Of a DNA stretch of 64,000 nt, positions 34,340 to 45,953 are shown piece by piece; the first letter of the stretch is position 1; each line of letters starts with the position of its first letter. The DNA comes from Cynocephalus volans (lineage: Eukaryota > Chordata > Mammalia > Dermoptera > Cynocephalidae), in contig NC_084467.1 in the NCBI RefSeq assembly GCF_027409185.1, positions 16,420,501 through 16,484,500 on the forward strand, in the 5' to 3' direction. Position numbers and translations under genes: made by a program. Under the pieces are notes generated by a model. That model was given only the letters and a program-made list of their open reading frames with translations, ran no database searches and had not been told where the DNA came from.

Positions 34340-34640
34340 TTAAGTATAAGGATGAGTGGCTCTGATCCATGGTGCCTCCCATCTCCGAGATGCCCGGGGG
34401 GAAGGAGGAGGTATGGGGAGGCCACTGCTGCTGTTGGAGGATGCTGCTGCTAGTGCCCCCGGGACCCTCCGCAAGGCCACCGCCACCGCCAGACCTGTAA
34501 GCTACCAGACCTGTAAGCTGCTGCCGCTGAGGAAGCTGAGGACTGAGCTCGTGTCATCTGCCAACAGCTCCTGGAATCTTTCCCAATTACCTAGCATAGA
34601 CCTGCATGTGAGGGGTCTGGGGACCCAGCCTGGTGTGTGA
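34340..34640. other. G+C-rich patch of unknown nature
   Basis: A small island with CTG/CCG/CCA triplets and a 15-bp direct duplication ccagacctgtaagct (34489-34503 and 34505-34519). A plus-strand 94-codon frame (34356-34640) crosses it but resembles no protein I know. It could be a decayed exon, pseudogene fragment or regulatory island. Confidence 0.3.
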
Positions 34641-34834
34641 GGGGTTTGTGAACCAGTCTGTACAATGGGTTTGAAGAGTCTGAGCCCTAGCTCTGACAAT
34701 ATAAATGGAAACTTAGTATAACTAAAATAATGAAACATTTTGGCTTTAGTTATGATCTGCCTTACTTTACACTGCCCCTCACCTCACTCCTGGCCTAGAA
34801 GTGAGGGAAACCAGAAAGTTGTCTAGTGGCACAG

Positions 34835-35035
34835 TATAGTGGGCAAAGCCCAGGGTCTAGAGTCAGACCTAACCTGGGTTTGAATCTCAGCTTTGCCACT
34901 TCCTAGCTGGGCCAATTTGTCTCCAGATTCCAGTTTCCTGCTAAGAACAACAATGTCTATCTCACAGAGTTGATTTGGGGATTGCAGGAGACAACACATG
35001 CCAATCACCCAGGATGGGGCCAGGCCCAGAGTCAA
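34835..35035 (+). repeat. MIR
   Basis: TCTAGAGTCAGACCTAACCT, GGGTTTGAATCTCAGCTTTG and CACTTCCTAGCTGGGCCAAT are the MIR 5' half. Confidence 0.8.
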
Positions 35036-36050
35036 TGTGGATAGTGATTCCCTTCCCTACCCTCTTGCTGGCATCCTGCCCCTCCCCACTCTGGCACTGT
35101 CCACCAAGTTCAAAAGTGGCTGCCGCAGCTGTCTTTTCTGAAAATACATTACCTGGCTGCTTTTCTTTCCATCCAAATCTTCCCCAAACCCTTCAATATT
35201 CCCAAATCAAGGGTTTCAAAAGACAAAAAACCCAAACTGACCTATCCATGACACTCTGTTGGCAAATGTCCCAGAGGATCTTGTTCTGTCTGTCACTAGG
35301 CTTGACATTCAATTCCCTCAGTCAAATTCACTCATATCTCACAAGATCAATGAGAAAAATAGGCAGCAATGATCAAAAGGGCCAACAAAGGCTCTTGGGG
35401 CAACTCTCCCAACAGGGTTTCACGCCACACAAAAGTGCATGCAGGGGGTGTTCCATAAGAGCTCCTCCACTCACAGGCATCCCTCATGCTCAGAGACACC
35501 AAAAGATGGTTCCCATGACAACGCTGCTGCAAATGTTATATATAAATGTGTGTGCGGGCTCCTGTATGTGTACACAGCCACACAAAGATGAACAGAAATA
35601 AACTCTTGGCACAAATTCCCCCTGTTCCAAACATAAAATAACCTGCAAAAATTGATTGCTGGAGAAGGGGACAAAGAAGATTTTAAACAAACATACTTCC
35701 AACAGACTGGCTCCCAGTGGTGTACACCTGTTTTTGATGTGGGTCTGTTTTGTTTCTTGCTCCTGGAATATAGTAGAAACTCAATAATTGTTGAAGGGAT
35801 GAATAAATAATAGATAAATAGAAAAAAGGAAAAGAGGAAGAGAAGCAGCCTGGAACGTCAGGGCTGGATGGGCTTCTACTGAACATCCAATCTAATCTAA
35901 CCCCTATTTTTCTGTTGGAGAACGTGAGGCTCAAAAAAGGAAAAGGAATCTCACTGGAAGCCACAAAAGGAATTACTAGCACAGCCCCAGTCTTGGAAAT
36001 TCAGTAAGTACCTAATGGATGTGAGTTAAATCCCTATCTGAATAATAAAC
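35036..36050. other. Intergenic, nothing recognised
   Basis: A 208-codon frame on the plus strand (34975-35601) has no recognisable domains and includes MIR sequence, so I treat it as chance. Confidence 0.4.
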
Positions 36051-36054
36051 ATAT

Positions 36055-36430
36055 GAGTATATTGAGCAATTGTTATGTGCCAGCAACTGTGTTAAGTACT
36101 TACAGACATTATCTCATTTAAAATTTGCAACCCTGCAAGGTATGGGATGTGTTAGAATTCCCACTTAACAGAAAGGGCAACTGTGGCTTTCAAAGGTGAA
36201 GTCACTTGACCAAGGTTATAGAGCTTGTTTGTGGTTGGAGTGGAATTGAGCCTAGATCACTCAAACACCATCTTCTGAGCCACTGCATTGCACAGGCCAG
36301 GGATCACTAGCTCCATTCTTGCAGATATTGGGGGCTCAGAGAAGTGGAGGAACTTGCCCAAGTTAGGAAGCTGTGAGGAGGGACTAGAACTCACATTTTT
36401 AGGTACCCAGTCCAGGATTCCTCCAGTTTA
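36055..36430 (-). repeat. MIR copies (two, antisense)
   Basis: GTTATGTGCCAGCAACTGTG ... ACCAAGGTTATAGAGCTTGT, and a second partial copy near 36300-36400 (GAACTTGCCCAAGTTAGGAA). Confidence 0.75.
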
Positions 36431-36739
36431 CTCACTGCCTTCTAACCAACACCTAAGGGAAGGCTGGCTCCAGTCAGCCCCAGAGTCAGTCATGTAACTG
36501 GGCAAGGAGAGGGGACCCCCTCCAGCTATCTTTGTATCCTAGGACTCAGTCCCCAAGAGGTGGACCCAGGGCTGATACCAACCGTCTCTTTGGGTTTTTG
36601 TGCCCTCTGGTGGTAATATCTTAAAACTGTAGCAAGGAACAGCTCCCCTGACCTTCCTAGCACACTTCCTCTCAAGAACCAGGTTTTTGCCCTAGTGCTC
36701 TGAAAGGAAATAGAAATGTACACAAGGGTGAGTTGCAAA

Positions 36740-37345
36740 CTCCCTGCTGTCCTGGATGTGCTGTGCTCCCCTTTTTACTCTGCTTCCTGACTGGTCTCCC
36801 CACTTCCACTCCAGCCCTCCTTCAATATGCTCTCTACACAGCCTGCAGAATAGCTTTTAAAAACCCACATCTGGTCATGTTACTCACTCCCCTGCTAATA
36901 CTCTCCGATAGCTCCCTCTTGCTCTTTATGGCCTTCAGGGCACTGCCCATGGCCACTGCCCCTCTCTCTCCCTCTGTCCTTCTCTCCCCAATCTCCAGCC
37001 TCGCCGGCCTTCTTCAGTTGCTTGCATATATTCAAGCTTCTTCCTAATTTGGCCTCTACACATGCTGTTTCCTTTGCCTGGCACACCTAGAAAATTCCCT
37101 GCCCTTCACCTAGCAAATTCCTGCTTGTTCTTCAAGTCTCAGTGCAGAGGTCACTTCCTCAGAAATACACTTTTATATTCCTCTGTACTTCCAGTTTTAG
37201 AGTGCTCTGGAATTGTAATTACTTGTCCAGTGACTGCCTTTCTTGATAGCTAACAAGAACCCTATCTTATTCAATGCCATGTTCCCAGAACCTAGCACAA
37301 TTCCTGCCACACAGTAGGTTCTTAACATTTGTTGAATGGATGTGA
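36740..37345 (+). repeat. L2
   Basis: GCTCCCTCTTGCTCTTTATG, TTGTTCTTCAAGTCTCAGTG, CAGAACCTAGCACAATTCC and TTGTTGAATGGATG follow the L2 3' part over about 600 bp. Confidence 0.8.
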
Positions 37346-37379
37346 GTAAAGGAATTAACAAAACAAAACAAACAAACAA

Positions 37380-37575
37380 ACAAATCCTGACATTTCTTAA
37401 GCTGTATGTGCCAGGAAGTATTCTAAGTTCTTGATATGTATTAATTATCAAATTCTCATAAATCTCAAAACCCATTTTACAGATGAGGAAACCAAGCCTC
37501 AAAGTAGTTACACAACTTTCCATGGTAACATAGGGATTAAATGTGGGAGCCAGGACTTAAACCTAGACAGTCTGA
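37380..37575 (-). repeat. MIR
   Basis: CTGTATGTGCCAGGAAGTAT ... CCATTTTACAGATGAGGAAA is the reverse MIR. A short (AACA)n run precedes it. Confidence 0.8.
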
Positions 37576-37789
37576 TCTGGGTCTTGCCTTTTTGGGGTAC
37601 AGCCTCTCTTCTCGCCACTGTCCCCACTCCTTCACCTATTGCCTCCTCCCTCTTCATCTTGACCTCACAAGATTTCTCAGCCTTCTCTGCCTCCAAGCCT
37701 TTGCACAGCAAAGGATGCAGAGACCCAGGGATCAACTATCCTATATGTGTGTTTGCTACTCTCCATTTAAAAGTCCTCTTTATAACCAT

Positions 37790-38740
37790 TACCTCATGTA
37801 AGCTCTGTGTAAAATTAGCCCCATTTAGCAGGTGCAGAGGCAGACAAAGAAAAGTTCAATGATTTCCTCCAAATATACAAGTATGTATTGTGCATCTACT
37901 ATGTGCTAAGCATGTAAGGAATTCAAGTAAAATTTGTAACAAATTGCTACAGGCCATGTATGGGCTAGTGTTAAAGTGTAGGATCCCCAGGAGTCACAGA
38001 AACAAGGGGAGTTTGGACCACTTTCAGGATTTTCTCCATAGATGTCCATCAGGTCTGGAGGAGGGAAGTGGCTGCAGTCTCAGGGAAGGTGGGAAATCTC
38101 AATCTCACCAAAGCCCTTAACCCTACAGAACAAAAGTATTAAGCTGCTTGGGAAGGGCAGCAAACCTTTACCCCCAGGGCACATGTGAAGAACCATTGCA
38201 GCTGGGGGAAGAGGGAGGGGTAGAAAACTATCCTAGACCCAGGATCCTATACCACCAATACCATTACAAGGCTCCTACTATTGGGGAAGGGACAGGAAAC
38301 TCTCCCACATAGGATCTGCCAAAAGTAAAAGGCAGAGCTTTGTTGCCGTGGAGAGGAGGAGCAAGATCATTGAGGAAGACCCACCCTCAACACCCAGGGA
38401 TACAGAGTGGACCTAAGACTGAAGCTAAACCAGGACAACAGACACCCACCCCACCCTAGGCCAGCAGTTTTGAGGCTCAGGAAGAGCTGATATTTTGGTT
38501 CTAGTCTGAGGCAGGGGGAAAAAAGTTGATGTCCAATCTGAAGGCTGTCAGGTAGGCAGAGTTCTCTCTTGCTTGGGGAAGAGTCAGCCTTTTTGTTCTA
38601 TTCAGACCTTCAATTGATTGGATGAGACCCACCCAAGTTAGGGAAAGCAATCTGCTTTACTCAGTCTACTTATTTAAATGTTAATCTCTTCTAAAAACTC
38701 CCTCTCAGAAACATTCTGGATAATGGATGACCAAGTATCT
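37790..38740. other. Intergenic, nothing recognised
   Basis: No gene or nameable repeat. Confidence 0.4.
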
Positions 38741-38933
38741 GGGCAGCCAAAGGCCCAGTCAAGTTGATACATAAAATTAATCATCATACAACCAAAGGGA
38801 AAAAAGGATATATTATTATATACAAAGGAACAAAAATAAGAATTACAACTAATTTCTTATTAGAATCTTTGCAAGCAGAAGACAATGAACTGACATCTTT
38901 AAAGTGCTTAAGAAACTATCAACCCAGAATTCT

Positions 38934-38989
38934 ATTTTATTTGGCAACTGACCAATATGAGGATCTAAACCCTTGACCTTGGTGTTATT
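38934..38989 (-). repeat. 5'-truncated tRNA-Ile-like SINE
   Basis: Antisense 3' half of the monomer (reverse complement AATAACACCAAGGTCAAGGG ... CAGTTGCC plus A-rich tail). Perfect duplications aacccagaattct at 38921-38933 and 38990-39002 prove an insertion that started truncated. Confidence 0.85.
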
Positions 38990-39399
38990 AACCCAGAATT
39001 CTTTATGCAGCAAAAATATCTTTCAAAAATGAAGGTGCTGGTAACATGAATCCATTCATGGTATGAAATTGCATAGAACAACACACATAAAAATGCATAT
39101 AAAAACTGGTGAAATTTGAATAAGGTCTGTATTCTGCTTAACAGTATTGTATTGTACTTATGTCAGTTTCTTGAGTTGACAATATCAAGTTGTGATATTA
39201 TACAATGGTTATATGAGATGTTACCACTGGGTGAAGCTAGGCGAAAGGTGCACAGGACTCTCTCTGCTATTTTTTGCAACTTCCTGAGAGTCTATAATTA
39301 TTCTAAAATACAGACTTTTTAAAAAAAAGAAAGCACAACTGTTCTGTATCCTGATTTTGGTGTTTACATGATTCTATATGGGTCTCAAAAATCACAGAA

Positions 39400-39498
39400 G
39401 GGGCTGGCCAGTTAGCTCAGTTGGTTAGAGTGTGGTGCTGATAACACAAAGGTCCAGGGATTGATCCCTGTATTGTCCAGCCATCAAAGGAAAAACAG
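39400..39498 (+). repeat. tRNA-Ile-like SINE, monomer
   Basis: GGGGCTGGCCAGTTAGCTCA ... GTATTGTCCAGCC; duplications aaaaatcacagaa / aaaaatcatagaa (39387-39399, 39499-39511). Confidence 0.9.
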
Positions 39499-40317
39499 AA
39501 AAATCATAGAACTGTACACAAGAAAATCCAGTTTTACTAATTTTACTGTTAAACAAATTTTAAAAATAAAAACCATGAGGTGAAAAAACATTTTGTCAGA
39601 TTAACAAAAACTGAGAAAATTCATTACCAGTAGACCTGTACTATGGGAAACCTTTCCCCCCCCCAATTCTGCAAAATGAGAAGGAAATTAAAGGAAATTC
39701 TTCAGGTGGAAGAATATGATACCAGACAGGCACTTGGATCTAACAAAGAAATAAAGATTTTCAGAAATGGTTAAAATGAAGCAAATACAAAATATGTGTT
39801 AAAATTATTTTTAATCACTCTGAAAGATAAATAACTGTAAAGCAAAAATAATAGCAATGTATTGGGAATTTCTAGATATGTAAAAATTAAATGTATGAGG
39901 AAGGTGGAGGGAGTGGGGAGATGTTGGCCAAAGGACACAAAATTTCAGTTAGACAGGAGAAATACATTCAAGAGATCTATTGTTTATCATGGTGACTATA
40001 GCTAATAACAATATATACTTGAATAAAGTATACTTGAAAATTACTAAGATAGTAGATTTTAAATGTTTTTGCAACAAAAAATGGCGTGGAGGGAATGTGT
40101 ATATTAATTAGCTTGATTTAGCCATTCCACCATGTCTTACATACATCAAAACATTATGTTGTATACCATAAATATATAAAATTTTTATCAAGCTTCTCTT
40201 AACAAGCTGAGAATGTGTTTTACATTTTTACATGGCTGAAAAAAATCAAAAGAATCATATTTCATGACACATGAAAATTATATGAAATTCAAATTTTCTT
40301 GGAACATGCTCTTACAT

Positions 40318-40445
40318 TTGTGTATTGTCTATGACTGCTTTTGTGCCCCAACAGCAGAATTGAGTAGTTGTGACAGAGACAGAATGGCCCACAAACCTAA
40401 AATATTTACTGTCTGGCCATGTACAGAAAATGTTTACCAACCTAT
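40318..40445 (+). mobile_element. hAT-type DNA transposon fragment
   Basis: TTGTCTATGACTGCTTTTGT ... CCTAAAATATTTACTGTCTGG, ending ATGTTTACCAACC. The same text appears in reverse at 61050-61250, so the two copies support each other as one family; the hAT assignment is from memory. Confidence 0.6.
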
Positions 40446-41309
40446 GCTGTATAGGTTCACTAAGCAGAGATTCTGGAATCAGTGTTTTAGCTCAAGGGGT
40501 CAAAAGGACTCTGTTTAGTTGCATGAAACATGAACCAAAGGTGGCCTACCCCAACTGAAGTTGATATGCCAGAACTGCCTTGCTGTATCGCAGAGGAAGG
40601 GATCCAAAGGCTTAGAAAGATTGGAATATCAGAGTAGGTTTGTCGTGGAGACCTATGTACCCACTCTGGAAGGGTCCAGAGTCCACACCTTTCACCACGG
40701 TGGTGAATAGATTTTTGAGAGGAGCTCCAGTATCCTTGAAGAGCTCTATGGTCTCTTTTCTGTTTGCATGATAAATTACAGTGGGAGTTGCTGTGATTTC
40801 CCACTGAACTAGGATCCCTAAGTACAGTGGGGATAATGGGATCCTGGAGTAGCAGGGGTCAAGCGGCAGCACTTACTGGCCAAAGATGAGGTGCACAGAT
40901 TTACTGTAACGAACAGCAGAGCCAAAGCAGTAATCAGAATAGTCTGACTTGCAGAGATCTGTGCGTTGGCTAGTTGATTATGGCATCCCCAGGAAAGAAA
41001 AAAATAATTTCACAGTCTACTAAATTCTTAGTTGATCTGTATGAGCAGAAGAGCTCTAGATTGAATAAACAGAAGTCTAACAAATGCTCAAAACAGAGAG
41101 TTGTGGCCTCTCATCCCATTTCTAGACTTGAACCAGTTTACAGACTCAGAGCCCCAGAACCCCATGAATGAAGGGGAGGACAGGTCCCCTTGAGGGAGGA
41201 CCCGGCTACATTGCCAAAAATTTGTACAGTTAATCATTCTCCAAGTCTTTCCCCAACAGACCTGTGGCTATTTACCAGGGTGACTGTGTTGGGGAAAAGG
41301 AAATAATCA

Positions 41310-41655
41310 GAATTTCCAGGGATTACTGGACGCTGGCTCTGACCTGATGCTAATTTCTGGAGACCCAAAATGTCACTGTGGTCCAACATGAGAATAAGAG
41401 CTTGTGGAAGTCAGATGATCAATGGAGTTTTAGCTCAGGTCCTATTCATAGTGGGCCCAGTTGGTGCTCAAATCCATCCTGTGGCTATTTTCCCAGTTCT
41501 GGAATGCATAATTGGAACAGATATACTCAGCAACTGGCAGAATCCCCACATTGGTTTTCTGACCTGTGGTGTGAGGGTTATTATAGTAGGAAAGGACAAA
41601 TGGAAGCCACTAGAACTGCTTCTACCCACAAAATTAGTAAACCAAAAGCACACTG
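41310..41655 (+). pseudogene. ERV-L protease remnant
   Basis: The translation LLDAGSDLMLISGDP corresponds to the retroviral aspartic-protease active-site loop; D-A-G stands where D-T/S-G is normal. The block IHPVAIFPVLECIIGTDILS, further on in another frame, is the flap-to-end region. Frames are broken and the remnant is non-functional. Confidence 0.65.
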
Positions 41656-42260
41656 TATTCCCAGAGGGATTTCAGAGATTAATGCCACCATCAAGGACTT
41701 GAAAGGTGCAGCGGTGGTGATTCCCATCACATCCCCGTTCAGCTTGCCTATTTGGCCAGTACAGAAAACAGACAGATGTTGCAGAATGCCAGTGGGTTAT
41801 CATAAACTTAACCAGATAGGGACTCCATTGCAGCTGTTGTTTCAGATATGGTTTCATTGCTTGAGCAAAGTGGCACATCCCCTGGTACTTGGTATGCATT
41901 TACTGATCTGGAAAATGCCTTTTTCTCCATACCTCTCGAAAAGGTCCACCAGAAGCAATTTTCTTTCAGCTGGCGAGGTCAACAATATACCTTTACTATC
42001 CTGCCCCAGAGGTATATCAACTCTCTAGCCCTTTGTTATAGTTTAGTTCACAGGGATCTTGATCAACTTCCCTTTCCACAGTATAACACATTGATGATAT
42101 TATGCTGAATGGACCTAGTAAGAAATAGCAGCAACTAGACTAGTCATTGGTAATACATTTACCTGTCAGTGGGTGGGAAATAAATCTAAGTAAAATTTAG
42201 GGGACTTCTAAGTGAAATTTCTAGGGGTCTAGTGGTATGGGATATTTGAGATGTCCTTTC
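41656..42260 (+). pseudogene. ERV-L reverse transcriptase remnant
   Basis: Visible blocks are FTDLENAFFSIPLE (first catalytic-Asp region), QYTFTILPQRYINS, and HIDDIML near 42086-42110 at the position of the YxDD motif. The aromatic residue before the paired Asp is replaced and several stops intervene. The pieces lie in different frames. Confidence 0.75.
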
Positions 42261-42743
42261 TAAGGTGAAAGATAAGCTGTTGCATCTGGCCTCTCCTAAA
42301 ACCAAGAAAGAGGCCCAATCCATAGTGGGCTCCTTTGGATTTTGGAGGCAACACATTCCTCATTTGGGCATGTTACTCTGGCCCATTTAGCAAGTGATCT
42401 GAAAAGCTGCTAGTTTTGAGTTGGGTCCAGAAGGAGAAGGCTCTGAAATAGTCCAGACTGTTGTGCAAACTGCTCTGCCACTTGGGCCATATGATCCACA
42501 GATCCAATGGCACTTGTAGTGTCATTGGGAGATGGAGATATTTAGAGCCTTTGGTAGGCCCCTCTAGATGAATCATAGCACAGATCCTCCGGATTTTGGA
42601 GCAAAGCCCCACTATCCTCTGTCGATAACTACTCTCCTTTTGAGAAGCAGCTTTTGACTTACTACTGGGTACTTGACCATGCGCCATCAAGTTACTATGC
42701 AACCTGAGCTCCCATCACGAACTGGGTATCATTTGACTCACCG

Positions 42744-43397
42744 TGAAGGTTAATTCTAGGTGTCAACTTATTTATTTATTTATTTATTTTGTCTTTTTGT
42801 GACCAGCCGTACCGTGCTCAGCCAGTGAGCGCACTGGCTGTCCTAATATAGGATCTGAACCCGCGGCGGGAGCACTGCTGCGCTCCCAGCGCCGCACTCT
42901 CCCGAGTGCACCACGGGGTCAGCCCTAGGTGTCAACTTAATTAGAGAAGCCTAATAAAGCTATCTCTTTAGGTGTGTCCATAAGGGTGTTTCCAGAAGAG
43001 ATTAGCATGAGAGCCTGAGTGGACTGGGTGGGAAAGATCTGCCCTCAATATGGACAGGAACCATCCAATCCACTGGGGGCCTTGACAGAACAAAAGTGGG
43101 AAAAAAAGGACAATCACTCTATCCGCTGGAGCTGGGATACATTCTTCTTTCCATGGACATCAATGCTCAAGACTTCAGCTTTTGGGTTCCAGGATTTACA
43201 CCAAGGACACCATTGGCTTCCCTGGTTTTGAGGCCTTCAGACTTGGACTGAGACACACTACTGGCATCCAGTTTGCAGATGGTCTATCATGAGATTTCTC
43301 TTCACAATCGCATGAGCTAATTCCCCTAATAAATCTCCTCTCATATTTATAACATATCCTATTGATTCTGTCTCTCTGGAGAACCCTGACTAATACA
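42744..43397 (+). repeat. MLT2-like LTR (ERV-L class), split by a SINE
   Basis: TTAGGTGTGTCCATAAGGGT, GTTTCCAGAAGAGATTAGCA, CCAATCCACTGGGGGCCTTG, ACTTGGACTGAGACACACTA, CCTAATAAATCTCCTCTCA and the end GAGAACCCTGACTAATACA follow the MLT2 order. It lies between RNase H and integrase segments, so it is a later insertion rather than this provirus's own end. AATAAA is at about 43329. Confidence 0.8.
42771..42924 (-). repeat. GC-rich SINE subtype inside the LTR
   Basis: Antisense, with a (TTTA)n tail. Duplications ctaggtgtcaactta at 42756-42770 and 42925-42939. Confidence 0.95.
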
Positions 43398-44214
43398 TCC
43401 ATCTATGAAGACATAAAGTTGGGCAACTGCAACAGAATTTATTGAATGGAAATGGTATATTCAAGACTGGGCTTGAGGAGGCCCTGAAGGCACAAGTAAA
43501 TTGCATGAGTAAGTGGCCCAAATGTCCATGGCCCTTACTCCTGCTGCATTATCTTCTCTTCCCAATCTCACACTTATGGCCTCCTGGAGAGTTCCCTGCA
43601 ACCGATTGATTGAGGAAGAGAAAATTCAAGCCAAATTTACAGATGGTTCTTCACAAAGTGGACATCTGCAGCACTATAGCCCTTTATGGGACATCTCTGA
43701 AGGACAGTGGTGAAGGGAAATCCTCCCAGTGGACAGAACTTCAAGCTGTGTACCTAATTGTCTATTACACCTAGAAGGAAAAATGACCAGAGGTATGAGT
43801 CTGTATTGATTCATGGGTTGTGCCCAATGATTGGCTCTATGATAAAGGACTTGGAAAAAGCATGATTGGAAAATTAGTGACAAGGAAGTCTAGAGAAGAG
43901 GTTTGTGGGTAGACCTCTCTGAATGGGCAAAGAATATGAAGATATTTGTGTCCTATGTAAATGCTCACCAAAGGATGGCCTCAGCAGAGAAAGATTTTAA
44001 TAATCAAATGGATAGGATGACCCATTCTGTGGATTCCAATCAGCTTCTTTCCCTAGCCAATCTTGCCATCACCTAATAGGCTCATGAACAAAGTGGTCAT
44101 GATGACAGTGATAGAGGTTATGTATGGACTTCCATTCACCAAGGTCTATCCAGCTACAAGCACTGCTGAGTGCCCAATCTTCCAGCAGTAAAGATCAACA
44201 TGCTGATATGGCAC

Positions 44215-44660
44215 CATTCTCTGGGATGAAAGCTAGCTACCTGGTGGCAGGTTGATTACATTGGACTATTTCCATCACAGGAGAAGTACTTTGTTTTTAT
44301 TGGAATAGACATTTACGGTGGGTATGATATGGATTTGACTTCCGTGCTCATAATACTTCTGCCAAAATTACCATCCGTGGACTGATAGTATTGCTTTTGA
44401 TCAAGCAACTCACTTCACAGCAAATGAAATGTGGCAATGGGCCCATGTTCAATGGAATTCACTGATCTTACCAAAGTCATCATTATCCCAGAGCAGCTGG
44501 CTTGATAGAATAGTGAATTGCCTTTTAGAGACTCAATTACAATGCCATCTAGGTGGTAATAACTTGCCGGGCTGCAGCAATATCCTCCAGGATGCTATAT
44601 ATGATTAAATCGACATCCAATACATGGTGCTGTTTCTCTCGCAGCCAGGGTTCATGGGGC
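44215..44660 (+). pseudogene. ERV-L integrase remnant
   Basis: ATWWQVDYIGLFPSQEKYFV followed by FIGIDIYGGYD is the start of the integrase catalytic core (the first Asp of the DDE triad lies in QVDYIG). Later text around 44400-44520 corresponds to the region of the second Asp and the Glu, in broken frames. Confidence 0.7.
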
Positions 44661-44942
44661 CAGGAATCAAAGGGTGGGAATAGGAATGGTTCTACTCACT
44701 GTTTTCCCTAGTGATCCACTAGCAAAACCTATAGTTCCCATTCCCATGACCTTAAGCTCTGCTAGTCTAGAGTCTTAGTTCCGAAAGGAGAAATGCTTCC
44801 ACTAGGCAACACTGCAATAATTATATTGATCTGGAAGTTGAGACTGCTACCCAGCCACTTGGGGCTCCTTCTACCTACTGAATTAACAGAAGGAGTTACT
44901 GTACTGGCTGGGGTGACTGATCCTGATTAACAAGCGGAAATT

Positions 44943-45092
44943 GGGCCGGCCCCGTGGCTCACTCGGGAGAGTGTGGTGCTGATAACACCAAGGCCACGGG
45001 TTCGGATCCCATATAGGGATGGCTGGTTCGCTCACTGGGTGAGCGTGGTGCTGACAACACCAAGTCAAGGGTTAAGATCCCCTTACCGGTCA

Positions 45093-45125
<33 letters not shown>
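44943..45125 (+). repeat. tRNA-Ile-like SINE, dimer (best-preserved copy)
   Basis: GGGCCGGCCCCGTGGCTCAC ... CTTACCGGTCATC with an uninterrupted A-run of about 30. Duplications aacaagcggaaatt at 44929-44942 and 45126-45139. The long clean A-tail suggests a recent insertion. Confidence 0.95.
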
Positions 45126-45128
<3 letters not shown>

Positions 45129-45636
45129 AAGCGGAAATTGCATTGCTACTACACATAGAAGTAAGGAAGAGTATGTCTGGAACACAGGAGCTCCCGTAGA
45201 GCATCTCCTAATACTACCATGTCCTATTACTAAAGTGAATGAAAAACTATAATGGCCCAATTCAGGCAGGACTGTTAATGGTCCACATCCTTCAGGAATG
45301 AAGGTTTGGGTCACTCCACAGGTAAAAAACAACAACCAGATGAGGTGCTTTCTGAGAGCCAAAGAAATATGGAATGGGTAGTGGAGAAAGGGAGTTACAA
45401 AGACCAGCTCTGAGCACATGATCAGTTGCAGAAATAAGGGCTGTAATAGTTATGAGTACTTCTTACTTGTTGTGAATATATTTGTATATACATTAACCAA
45501 ATATTTTTGTTTTCTTCCCTCTCTTATTCCCTTTCATATAATTTAAGATGTGTTAATAGTTAACTTTATATTACAGTATTTAAGTTACAGGATATCAAAA
45601 GGGAAGAGTGAATATCACCCCAAAGACTTGGCATCT

Positions 45637-45782
45637 CTTTTTTTTTTTTTTGTCTTTTTCGTGACCGGCACTTAGCCAGTGAGTGCACTGGCCATCCCTA
45701 TATAGGATCTGAACCCGCGGTGGGAGCGTCGCCGCGCTCCCAGCGCCACACTCTCCCGAGTGCGCCACGGGCTCGGCCCAGG
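45637..45782 (-). repeat. GC-rich SINE subtype
   Basis: Antisense, with a T-run then GTCTTTTTCGTGACCGGCAC. Duplications cttggcatct at 45627-45636 and 45783-45792. Confidence 0.9.
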
Positions 45783-45953
45783 CTTGGCATCTTCTCCTGG
45801 GGGAAGGGTTGATGTGTTTTGGCTGTATGCAGGATAGTTGTATCACGTTAGGTGGAAGTATGACTTTGTTATTGTCTTTATTTGGAAGTTAAGTGAGGTT
45901 TAAGGAGATCAGTGGGGAAAATTAAAATGGTTCATGACCTTTAACATTTTTTT

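Larger units (their letters stand above)
38750..40195 (+). mobile_element. Old LINE-1 fragments (ORF1 end and 3'UTR)
   Basis: 38760-39050 and 39590-39790 contain L1 ORF1 C-terminal text (CAACCCAGAATTCTATTTTA, AAATTCTTCAGGTGGAAGAA). 39890-40195 is L1 3'UTR (GGCCAAAGGACACAAAATTT, AGACAGGAGAAATACATTC, GGTGACTATAGCTAATAAC). Pieces are rearranged and split by SINEs and by a different old fragment at 39080-39330. Confidence 0.6.
40470..45600 (+). mobile_element. Endogenous retrovirus internal region, ERV-L class, decayed
   Basis: An old plus-strand provirus remnant without intact genes. In order: gag-like debris (40.5-41.2 kb), a protease remnant (41.32-41.65 kb), reverse transcriptase (41.65-42.25 kb), RNase H-like sequence (42.25-42.74 and 43.40-43.8 kb), integrase (44.2-44.65 kb), and a tail downstream of integrase with the position and phrases expected of the dUTPase-bearing ERV-L pol end (44.8-45.4 kb). 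Frameshifts and stops occur throughout. Three SINEs and an MLT2-like LTR are nested in or next to it. No env is seen, as usual for this class. Confidence 0.75.

Noticed and set aside
34975..35601. 208-codon plus-strand frame
   Set aside because: It starts in a MIR, has no known domain or splice context, and its composition is unremarkable.
41378..42028. 216-codon frame as an unknown gene
   Set aside because: Its text overlaps ERV-L protease and reverse-transcriptase remnants in another frame; it is a shadow of decayed pol.
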